In this document: positions 20,901 to 27,586 of the stretch, piece by piece
Layout of the letters: the number at the start of each line of letters is the position of its first letter
Position numbering within the stretch: the stretch's first letter is position 1
Source of the DNA: Oscillospiraceae bacterium
Lineage (GTDB): Bacteria > Bacillota > Clostridia > Oscillospirales > Oscillospiraceae
Direction of reading: 5' to 3'
Assembly (NCBI GenBank): GCA_029257695.1
Contig: JARIAU010000090.1
Coordinates: 1-48,168, forward strand
Length of the DNA stretch: 48,168 bases
Translations under genes and position numbers: made by a program
Notes under the pieces: generated by a model
Databases searched by the model: none
What the model saw: the letters and a program-made list of their open reading frames with translations, nothing else
What the model was told of the DNA's origin: nothing

Positions 20901-21449
20901 ATGAATCAGACAACGAATCCGCACAAGCTGACTGAAGGGTATGTGCAGGTGTACACCGGAAATGGAAAAGGAAAAACCACAGCTTCCATGGGACTGATGC
21001 TGCGGGCCTCCGGGGCTGGGTGCAAAAGCTATTTCGGCCAGTTCATGAAACGGGGCGATATGAGTGAAATCCAGGCCTTACGCCGGTTTCTGGGCGAGTT
21101 TGTCACCGTGGAGCAGTATGGCAGCGGCGGCGAACTGTTTGGCCCGGATCGGGAGCGGGACACCAAGGCCGCCCGAGATGGGTATGAAAAGGCATGTGCC
21201 GCTTTGCGAAGCGGACGGTATGATCTGGTGGTGCTGGATGAAATTCTGGTGGCGGCTTATCTGCATCTGATTGAAGAGGAGGATGTGCTGCGGCTCATTG
21301 ACGAGAAACCGAAGCACACCGAGTTGATACTGACCGGGCGATATGCCGGCGATGCGGTGGTGGAAAAGGCCGATCTGGTGACGGAAATGAGGGAAGTTCG
21401 ACACTATTATAATTCCGGTGTTCCGGCCCGTGTGGGGATTGAGATGTGA
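20901..21449 (+). CDS. cobO: Cob(I)yrinic acid a,c-diamide adenosyltransferase (CobO/BtuR)
   Basis: 182 residues, somewhat shorter than the usual 190-200. It transfers the adenosyl group of ATP to cob(I)alamin or cob(I)yrinic acid diamide, making the coenzyme form of B12 in the cytoplasm. The P-loop GNGKGKTT is at residues 20-27. YFGQFMKRGDMSEI is at about 44-57 and a Walker-B-like VVLDEI at 110-115. TELILTGR and ADLVTEMREVRHYYNSGVPARVGIEM close the fold, as in CobA/CobO. SD AAGGAGG lies 6 nt before the ATG. The gene is monocistronic, with its own promoter and terminator and no other cobalamin genes nearby, which suggests salvage or a scattered pathway. Confidence 0.95.
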   Translation: MNQTTNPHKLTEGYVQVYTGNGKGKTTASMGLMLRASGAGCKSYFGQFMKRGDMSEIQALRRFLGEFVTVEQYGSGGELFGPDRERDTKAARDGYEKACAALRSGRYDLVVLDEILVAAYLHLIEEEDVLRLIDEKPKHTELILTGRYAGDAVVEKADLVTEMREVRHYYNSGVPARVGIEM

Positions 21450-21468
21450 TCGAGCGAACTGCAACCAA

Positions 21469-21514
21469 AGAACACCGGAGTGTATCGGATGCGATACACT
21501 CCGGTGTTCTGTTT
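21469..21514. terminator. Terminator with 19-bp stem, convergent position
   Basis: The left arm 21469-21487 (AGAACACCGGAGTGTATCG) pairs perfectly with 21492-21510 around a GATG loop, followed by GTTTT. It lies between cobO (plus) and the membrane-protein gene (minus) and could serve both. Its inner core GGAGTGTATC/GATACACTCC recurs in the terminator at 26192-26226. Confidence 0.92.
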
Positions 21515-21586
21515 TGATCCAGTGCCAAAGGGCGTGTTGTGAGCCTTCACCACCCGGGCCGGATGGAATGTCTGGGACAGAGGAAG

Positions 21587-23704
21587 TCAGGGGACGGGGG
21601 GCTGCTCCTTATCCGGCCAAGAAGCACCTTTTGGCAGATGCAGCTGCACCATGCGGACCCCGAGCAGACTCTTTCGCTGACAGACGACAAACTCTGTGCC
21701 GCCTTCCTGCAAATCGTAGAGTTCTTCGCTGACCGGAATCGATTTCGTGGAGCCATCCTCCAAGCGGATGGTCAGGGTGCGGTCTCGATCCGGATGCTCC
21801 TCTGTAGGAGCGCTGCGGTCCACAACCACAAGGGGATAGTGTTTCGACGGCTTGCAAAGGGCCAGATTTCCGGCGTAAAGGATGGAAAAAGAGACCAATA
21901 TCAAAGCGGTTGCTGTGATCACAAGGGATTCTACCTCTCTGATCCGCTTGGGGGTGCGCCAGCGGAACAGAGCAATCAGCAAAGCAGAAAGCACCAGTAC
22001 CTGCACCACGAGCAGCAGATCATCCACCACATGCAAGACCTGTTGATTCCAGAGGTAATGAATCTGTGTGGCATTCAATAGAGCCAAAAGCACCACCAGG
22101 ATGGTAGGGAACTTGATGTGCATCTGATTCCACTCTCGGGAGGCGTTGGTGGGGCGATCCGACAACAGCAATACCGGTGCAAAGAGGACATAGTACAGCA
22201 GGATCGGCACGGCAGAAAAAGCCGTCCAGTAGATGACCACGGATGCCTTGACATCGGCAAAGAGATAGAGGAGCAGAGGCAGAATGCTGCCGAATGTAAA
22301 GAACAGCGTCACGACAACCAGACCAACCCGAATGGCAGGCAGATGTGCGTGCATCGGTGTGCGGTCCGCCGTGTGCCAAGAGACCGTCTTGAGTGCGTGC
22401 TCCTGTGTATCGATCTTCTGATCCAGAGCCTTGGAGGTGGAAAAATGCAGATGGCTGCGTTCTGCCCAAGTGACGGCATCTGCTGCGCCGGGCATATTGG
22501 ATTCGATGCCGCACAGTTTTTTGCCATCGGCGTCCAAGAAGCGAAGAGAACCGTTGGAGGTAAACTGTACCGATGCAATCTGATGCCGTTCCAGCTTACG
22601 GACACGACCGAAGGAGGAGGTATAGACCAAGTGGGTGGAATAGCAGAGCAGAGAGCGGTTTTTGCGGGACAGCAGCATCCAGACGGACAACAGCAGCAGG
22701 CCAAGGCCGATCGGGCCAAAGAATCCAAAGGCCATTACCAAGTCCTGCGGAAGCAGAATGGCACAAAAGGTGCAAAACAGACCAAACAGGCCTAGGATAA
22801 TGCCGATCGCAGGCAGCAGAGGATGGTCATAGACTGCGGCTTCGGGCGGACGGCCATGCGGCTCCGCTTGCGGAGCACGGCAAATCAGCAGGGCTAAGCC
22901 GGCGGCGGCCACACCCACGATGATAGGGATGCTTCCCACTGAATACACCGGAGTACTTTCCGGCAGCAAAACCAAAAAGGAAAACAGAAGCAGAAGGGAA
23001 GATACCAGCAGGAAGATGCCCCAAATCAGACCGGGCAGCCGGCTGCCGGGCTTGGGAAGGTCCGAAGAGGTGGGCGCATTGGAGATCAGGTCCTCGTCTG
23101 TTGCTTGCATCTCCTGTCGAAGTTGTTCCACCAAGGCAGGATCCAGAAGCGATGTGCCGCACTTGGGGCAGGAAGCGACTGGATACGGGGTCGAGTACAA
23201 ATGACTCTTGTGGAGGGGCAGTGGGGCTCCGCAGTGTGGGCAGACCCAGCTGCGGTGCAGGATCTGCCGTTGTATGGGAGCAAAGACGGTCATGGCAGCA
23301 AGGGGACACAGCAGTGCAAGAACCACCAACACCGGGAGGGAACACCACAAATAGGCGATCAAAAGCAGCACATGGATCAGGAATGCACCGCAGAGCAGCC
23401 GACGGAAGTGCTTGGAACGGGAAGAACGAGCGGCAGAGTAAGTGAGGTTGCAGCGTGCTTCTTCCTTTTGCAGCATCAGCAGATGGGATTCAATGGCTTC
23501 GTATAGATCATCCTCGGTTTTGAACGAAAACTCGCCACAGGATTCTCCCAGAACGGAACAAGTGATATGCAGTCCGGTGACCACCAGTTCGCCAAGGGCG
23601 GTTTGAATGGTCAGCGTTCCGTTGGATTGCGTAATCTCGCAGTTTGTATAATTGGATTTCAGCCGCTGAGCAAGGGCATCCAGAGAATACTTGGAATCCG
23701 GCAT
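21587..23704 (-). CDS. Multi-pass membrane protein with zinc ribbon, function unknown
   Basis: 705 residues from the ATG at 23704, chosen because AAAGGAG lies about 10 nt upstream; an in-frame ATG 33 nt earlier has no SD. In order: a soluble alpha/beta domain (about 1-95), two membrane segments (about 103-142), a zinc-ribbon knuckle pair CPHCG (155-159) and CPKCG (179-183), and several membrane segments around 225-345. A PH-like beta segment follows (LLCYSTHLVYTSSFGRVRKL, then RHQIASVQFTSNGSLRFLDA). More membrane helices come next, and then a C-terminal beta domain containing TLTIRLEDGSTKSIPV. I do not recognise a named family. The layout suggests a membrane-embedded sensor or structural protein. 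It has its own promoter and stands alone. Confidence 0.82.
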   Translation of the reverse strand: MPDSKYSLDALAQRLKSNYTNCEITQSNGTLTIQTALGELVVTGLHITCSVLGESCGEFSFKTEDDLYEAIESHLLMLQKEEARCNLTYSAARSSRSKHFRRLLCGAFLIHVLLLIAYLWCSLPVLVVLALLCPLAAMTVFAPIQRQILHRSWVCPHCGAPLPLHKSHLYSTPYPVASCPKCGTSLLDPALVEQLRQEMQATDEDLISNAPTSSDLPKPGSRLPGLIWGIFLLVSSLLLLFSFLVLLPESTPVYSVGSIPIIVGVAAAGLALLICRAPQAEPHGRPPEAAVYDHPLLPAIGIILGLFGLFCTFCAILLPQDLVMAFGFFGPIGLGLLLLSVWMLLSRKNRSLLCYSTHLVYTSSFGRVRKLERHQIASVQFTSNGSLRFLDADGKKLCGIESNMPGAADAVTWAERSHLHFSTSKALDQKIDTQEHALKTVSWHTADRTPMHAHLPAIRVGLVVVTLFFTFGSILPLLLYLFADVKASVVIYWTAFSAVPILLYYVLFAPVLLLSDRPTNASREWNQMHIKFPTILVVLLALLNATQIHYLWNQQVLHVVDDLLLVVQVLVLSALLIALFRWRTPKRIREVESLVITATALILVSFSILYAGNLALCKPSKHYPLVVVDRSAPTEEHPDRDRTLTIRLEDGSTKSIPVSEELYDLQEGGTEFVVCQRKSLLGVRMVQLHLPKGASWPDKEQPPVP

Positions 23705-23763
23705 GGCGGATCGACTCCTTTCCGTGTGCATAAGCATGGAAAATAGATGGTGAAATTTTTCTC

Positions 23764-23769
23764 ATTATA
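23764..23769 (-). promoter_or_regulatory. -10 of the zinc-ribbon membrane protein gene
   Basis: On the minus strand a perfect TATAAT is preceded by TGC, an extended -10, 59 nt before the ATG. No good -35 is present at 17 nt. Confidence 0.6.
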
Positions 23770-23821
23770 GCATAGGCAGCAAAGGAAGTATAGTGGTCGA
23801 AACGGGACGAATGGAACGCAA

Positions 23822-23857
23822 ACAGGCACCTTCTGACGATGGTCAGAAGGCGCCTGT
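23822..23857 (-). terminator. Terminator of degV1
   Basis: Read on the minus strand, ACAGGCGCCTTCTGAC pairs with GTCAGAAGGTGCCTGT across a 4-nt loop, with one G-U pair, 7 nt after the degV1 stop. The U-tract is short (GUUUGCGUU). On the plus strand the same position is an A/C mismatch, so the minus strand is the functional direction. Confidence 0.75.
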
Positions 23858-23864
23858 CAACGAA

Positions 23865-24761
23865 TCAGACTTCACATTTTTTCAAAATACCAAGCCCCAT
23901 GGGGTAAGGACCGGTATGTACGCCGATGGTGGCGCCGATGCGGACCCGAATCCAGCTGTCCGGCTGAATTCCGGTCTGGTTGAATCGGGCCTGAATGGCA
24001 TCCATAAAGTCGGGATACTCTTCAATGTCTACGCCGATGCCGGTGCCGAAGCTGTATCCATGCAGGTCCAACTGCTCCTGCTCCAAAAAGCGGAAGAAGT
24101 TATCCACCACCTTTTGCAGAGAACGCTTGCGTCCACGGCAGATTTCCGTAGGACCCAGATCTCCGTTCTGAAAGAGGAGGATGGGCTTGAGATTGAGCAT
24201 ACTGCCGGCGACAGAGGCCACCTTGCTGAGTCGTCCGCCATGCTCCAGATACTTCAGATCTTTGGTGGTGAAGAAAATGCGTCCGGTGCTGCGGATGTCC
24301 TCCAACAGGGGAACAGCGGTTTCCAAATCCAGATCCAGATCCCGCAGCCGGACGGCCTCCTGCACCAGTAAGCCTTGCAGGGCAGTCACCAGCTGAGAAT
24401 CCATTACATGAATGACCGCATCGGGATAATCCTCCTCCACGGCGGCTTTTGCGTTGCGGGCGGACTGCAGCGAACCGCTGAACATCTTGGTCAAACAGAT
24501 GCACAGCACCGGCATACCGGCCTGCACATAGGGAAGGAAGGCATCCATGTAGTCCTGAATGGAGGGCATGGAAGTTTTGGGATAACAGCCTTTCTGGTCA
24601 ATCATGGTCTGATAGAAGTCTGGGACAGAGATGTCCACGCCCTCACGGAGATAATGCTCCCCATCCATGGACACATAGAAGGGTACCACCTTGATTTGAG
24701 ATTGGTTTACATAAGAATCCGGCAAATCCGCGGAACTGTCACAAATGACTTGAAATTTCAT
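23865..24761 (-). CDS. DegV family fatty-acid-binding protein (degV1)
   Basis: 298 residues from the ATG at 24761. Members of this family bind a fatty acid in the cytoplasm, and some act as the FakB partner of a fatty acid kinase. Seen here: FQVICDSSADLP at the N-terminus, the lipid-headgroup motif KTSMPS at about 60, LTKMFSGSLQSARNA, and then YLEHGGRLSKVA and SMLNLKPIL before the C-terminal strand set. The length is normal. No SD lies directly before this ATG. Instead the ATG overlaps, as ATGA, the stop of a 20-codon upstream ORF (24758-24820), which suggests translational coupling. In-frame TTG/GTG codons just upstream after a GGAG, and an ATG at 24857, are less likely starts. No fatty acid kinase gene is in the window. 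Confidence 0.92.
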   Translation of the reverse strand: MKFQVICDSSADLPDSYVNQSQIKVVPFYVSMDGEHYLREGVDISVPDFYQTMIDQKGCYPKTSMPSIQDYMDAFLPYVQAGMPVLCICLTKMFSGSLQSARNAKAAVEEDYPDAVIHVMDSQLVTALQGLLVQEAVRLRDLDLDLETAVPLLEDIRSTGRIFFTTKDLKYLEHGGRLSKVASVAGSMLNLKPILLFQNGDLGPTEICRGRKRSLQKVVDNFFRFLEQEQLDLHGYSFGTGIGVDIEEYPDFMDAIQARFNQTGIQPDSWIRVRIGATIGVHTGPYPMGLGILKKCEV

Positions 24762-24820
24762 CGAATCACTGGCAGACAACAACACTTTGCTCCGAAAGCG
24801 TGGAACACGCAATTGATCAT
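24758..24820 (-). CDS. 20-residue cysteine-rich leader ORF upstream of degV1
   Basis: The ATG at 24820 encodes MINCVFHAFGAKCCCLPVIR and a TGA that overlaps the degV1 ATG by four bases (ATGA). Four of 20 residues are Cys, spaced C-x8-C-C-C. The nearest good SD (GGAAGGAG, 24837-24844) is 16 nt upstream, longer than ideal, so the exact start is uncertain; a GTG at codon 5 is possible but would remove the first Cys. It lies wholly inside the transcript predicted from the degV1 promoter. The second degV gene has an analogous ORF with the same Cys spacing, the main reason to believe this one is real. Confidence 0.6.
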   Translation of the reverse strand: MINCVFHAFGAKCCCLPVIR

Positions 24821-24894
24821 GTCCCGGTCCGCCGATCTCCTTCCTGTAACATCCCATTCATCTTTTGAAATGGTATCGAATGCGAATGAATTTC

Positions 24895-24923
24895 ATTTTA
24901 GCACAGTTCTGAGACGGTCACAA
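24895..24923 (-). promoter_or_regulatory. Promoter of the degV1 leader and degV1
   Basis: On the minus strand TTGTGA (24918-24923), a 17-nt spacer and TAAAAT (24895-24900) with an extended -10 TG. The leader to the degV1 ATG is about 125 nt and contains the cysteine-rich ORF. Confidence 0.75.
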
Positions 24924-24927
24924 TTGA

Positions 24928-25037
24928 TTCTATGTTACGATTCTGTAAATAAAGGCAGAAACAGGAGCAGAAACCGTTGAAGAGAATGGAATCGGCCCAT
25001 TGACAGCGTCGGGACGGAGCGGTATGGTAACATAGAA
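24928..25037. promoter_or_regulatory. Paired 11-bp inverted repeats in the degV1/propeller divergent promoter region
   Basis: The intergenic region 24762-25097 (336 nt) holds the degV1 leader, two divergent promoters and this pair. TTCTATGTTAC is at 24928-24938 and its exact reverse complement GTAACATAGAA at 25027-25037. The first copy sits just upstream of the degV1 -35. The second overlaps the -10/start region of the plus-strand promoter. A 7-mer GTAACAT recurs at 24846-24852. A shared regulator is an inference. Confidence 0.5.
25000..25028 (+). promoter_or_regulatory. Promoter of the beta-propeller gene
   Basis: A perfect TTGACA (25000-25005), a 17-nt spacer and TATGGT (25023-25028). Transcription would start about 60 nt before the ATG at 25098. 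Confidence 0.75.
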
Positions 25038-25097
25038 CTACATTTTCGTCCAAATCCTTGTTGCAGGGAATGGATGAAACACCTAGGAGGAAACGCA

Positions 25098-26117
25098 ATG
25101 ACGGCACACGACGAGAGGACGGTACATCCAACCATGACACAGCTTACGGTCAGTCCGCAGGGACATTATGCAGCATTTGTACTGCGGCAGAGTCGGGGAA
25201 GTGCTGTCCAGCCGGAACAGTCGCTGTGGCTGTATGAATTTTCCACCGGAGAGTGCTATAAACTGCTGGAGGACAGCCAGTTTCTGGGGGCATATCGCTG
25301 GGAGGATGAAGGGCATCTGCTCTATCTGGCCCGTGGTATCGGTGGGCGGACTTGGTGCCGCCGGTACTATGTGGAGACCTTGGTGGAGGATGAAGTCTGT
25401 CTCCTGCCGCCGTTGGTTCGGTCTGTGTGGGCGGTAGGAGACCGGTATGTGTTCCAAAAAGACGAGGGAGACCGCCCCGGCGGCTGGTATGCCATGTCCA
25501 TGCGGGGCGGAATGGTTCAGCGACTCACAGAAGAAGGGGTGTCGGTGCTTCAGACCGTGCAGACTCCGGAAGGACTTTTTGGACGGTTCTATAAGGACCA
25601 TGCTGCACAGCCTGGCATCTGTTTCCTTTCGGAATCGGGAGGGCCGGTAGAGCCGCTGGTGGCGGAAGGGACATTCCCGATTCAGGGGCTGGCGGTGGAT
25701 ACAGTACATGGTGCGGAACAGCCACAGCTGTATGTTTGTGCTGACGGTCAGTTTTACCGTTGGAAGGGGGAAGGCGAAGGCCCGTTGTTCCGGCAGATAG
25801 CGGAAGGTGACGCCAGAAAGAAAGCGGAGAGAACGGCGCCGACCCAGTTCTGCGTAGCAGAGGAAGGCCTGCTCTATGTGGACGGACCGGCGGATGCTGC
25901 CGCAGTGCGACAAATTCAGTGGGACGGAGCCTCCAAGGATCTAACTCCGGAGGGTGGAACCGTGACCGAGTTTGCACCGCTGCCGGACGGCGGTATCTGC
26001 TTCGTTGGTACATGGGAGCAACCGCTGCATGAGCTGTATGCAGCAAAGGAAGGGCGGCTTGTGCGGCTGACCCGGCGCAAGGAAGGAAGTCTGGATTTCC
26101 GACCTACAATAAAATGA
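25098..26117 (+). CDS. Beta-propeller protein resembling the N-terminal half of S9 peptidases, no catalytic domain
   Basis: 339 residues from the ATG at 25098, chosen for AGGAGG 7 nt upstream. The repeated strand pattern (QLTVSPQGHYAAFVLRQS, LWLYEFSTGECYKLLED, YRWEDEGHLLYLAR, and so on to ELYAAKEGRLVRLTRR) resembles the seven-bladed propeller that precedes the hydrolase domain in acylaminoacyl/prolyl-oligopeptidase-type S9 enzymes. The protein stops exactly where the alpha/beta hydrolase would begin. No GxSxGG motif or downstream remnant is visible in the 75 nt before the terminator. It is either a decayed peptidase or a stand-alone propeller. It has its own promoter, SD and terminator, so it is probably expressed. 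Confidence 0.75.
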   Translation: MTAHDERTVHPTMTQLTVSPQGHYAAFVLRQSRGSAVQPEQSLWLYEFSTGECYKLLEDSQFLGAYRWEDEGHLLYLARGIGGRTWCRRYYVETLVEDEVCLLPPLVRSVWAVGDRYVFQKDEGDRPGGWYAMSMRGGMVQRLTEEGVSVLQTVQTPEGLFGRFYKDHAAQPGICFLSESGGPVEPLVAEGTFPIQGLAVDTVHGAEQPQLYVCADGQFYRWKGEGEGPLFRQIAEGDARKKAERTAPTQFCVAEEGLLYVDGPADAAAVRQIQWDGASKDLTPEGGTVTEFAPLPDGGICFVGTWEQPLHELYAAKEGRLVRLTRRKEGSLDFRPTIK

Positions 26118-26191
26118 CGATGCGATGGGAGAACCTATTTGGTGATTTGGGTTCCGACGGGCCCGACAGTGCAAGTATTCAGAAACGCAAA

Positions 26192-26226
26192 AAAACGGAG
26201 TGTATCACATTGATACACTCCGTTTT
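26192..26226. terminator. Bidirectional terminator between propeller gene and efflux operon
   Basis: AAAACGGAGTGTATCA (26192-26207) pairs with TGATACACTCCGTTTT (26211-26226). There is an A-tract on the left and a T-tract on the right, so it works from both sides. The stem core equals that of the terminator at 21469-21510. Confidence 0.93.
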
Positions 26227-26248
26227 GATGTTTGTGGAGGGGAACCAA

Positions 26249-27583
26249 TCAATCCCGTCGCAGGGCCTCGATAGGGTTCAGGTTTGCAGCCTTCAAAGCA
26301 GGGAGCAGACCGAATACCACGCCGATGGCCATGGAGAACACCACGGAAATGGTGATGGCAGGGATAGAAATGGCCACAGGGATGCCGTTGGTTTTGGAAA
26401 TCAGCTGTGCCAGCAGGATGCCCAGAAGCACGCCAATCAGACCGCCCAAACTGGTGAGGACCGAGGCCTCGGTGAGGAACTGGACCCGAATGCGGGCTTT
26501 CTTTGCGCCAAGGGCCTTCTTCAGGCCGATCTCGCCGGTACGCTCGGTCACAGAAACCAGCATAATGTTCATGACGCCGATGCCGCCCACCAACAGGGAA
26601 ATGCTGGCGATCCAGATCAGCTGCTGATTGGTGGAGTTGCTCATTTCCTGCAGCTGCTGTGCCTGCTGGAGCAGATCCTCGCTGCGATAGGAGAAGCTGC
26701 TGCCGCCGTCTGCGCCGCCGCCAGTGGCTGGCCCTGCATCGACTGCAGCGGACTCTGCACCGCCGCTGCTGGAACCTGCCGGAGCAGCGTTGGGGGAAAT
26801 CTGATTGGCAGTCAGATAATCCGCCACCTGTTTGCCGGCCTTGGTCATCTGGTCGGTGCTGCCGGCCTGCACGGCCACGCACTGGGGCTCATCGAACCGG
26901 TAGACAATGGGCCAGGTGGAGTCCGGAATAAAGATGGCACCACCGCCGGTGTCGGAGTACATATGATAATCGTTCATGGTCTGGATTTTGGGCGTAAAGC
27001 TGCTTTGCTTTTCCACCACGCCGATGACCACAAAGGGCTCTCCCTTGATGTCCACCGTTTCACCCACGGGATAAGTACCGGGGAACAGGGTAGAAGCCGC
27101 CTTGTTGTCCAAGAGGACGACTTTGCGGAAGTGGGCGAAGTCGGTTTCGGAGAAGTTCCGGCCGTAGGACGGCTGATAGGACATCAAATCCAAATAGGCG
27201 GGATCGACACCGTAGACCGTGCCAAAAAAGGAGTTGGAGCCGGCACGGACATCGTTCGAGAATTCCCGTTTGGTGTAAAAGGCAATCTTTTCCACCCCAT
27301 CCAGAGCTTCCAGCTCCCGACGAGTACTGCGCTCCAGTACCTTAACGCCTGCGGGAGGCTCATTGTATGCCATGTCAAAGGGATAGGTGTCTTGATACAG
27401 CTGCACGGTCACCACATTACCGCCGGCACCAATCAGATTTTCCTTGATCTGCTCATTGGTGCCCTTGATGGTGGAAACGATGGTGATGATAGAGGCAATG
27501 CCGATGATGATACCCAGCATGGTCAGGAAGGAGCGCATTTTATGGCCCCAAATGCCTTGAAAGGCCAATCGGATATTTTCCAT
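26249..27583 (-). CDS. MacB-type ABC transporter permease
   Basis: 444 residues. Topology is that of the MacB/FtsX family: an N-terminal helix (MRSFLTMLGIIIGIASIITI, about 16-35), a large extracytoplasmic domain, and three C-terminal helices starting at about 325 (IWIASISLLVGGIGVMNIML). The signature ERTGEIGLKKALGAKK and the final ANLNPIEALRRD are present. It would couple ATP hydrolysis by the adjacent ATPase to export of a drug, peptide or other substrate by the mechanotransmission mechanism of this family. A Gly/Ser-rich low-complexity linker (about 265-305) sits before the last periplasmic-side helix. It is the last gene of a four-gene operon; the upstream adaptor stop is 3 nt away. Confidence 0.93.
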   Translation of the reverse strand: MENIRLAFQGIWGHKMRSFLTMLGIIIGIASIITIVSTIKGTNEQIKENLIGAGGNVVTVQLYQDTYPFDMAYNEPPAGVKVLERSTRRELEALDGVEKIAFYTKREFSNDVRAGSNSFFGTVYGVDPAYLDLMSYQPSYGRNFSETDFAHFRKVVLLDNKAASTLFPGTYPVGETVDIKGEPFVVIGVVEKQSSFTPKIQTMNDYHMYSDTGGGAIFIPDSTWPIVYRFDEPQCVAVQAGSTDQMTKAGKQVADYLTANQISPNAAPAGSSSGGAESAAVDAGPATGGGADGGSSFSYRSEDLLQQAQQLQEMSNSTNQQLIWIASISLLVGGIGVMNIMLVSVTERTGEIGLKKALGAKKARIRVQFLTEASVLTSLGGLIGVLLGILLAQLISKTNGIPVAISIPAITISVVFSMAIGVVFGLLPALKAANLNPIEALRRD

Positions 27584-27586
27584 AAG

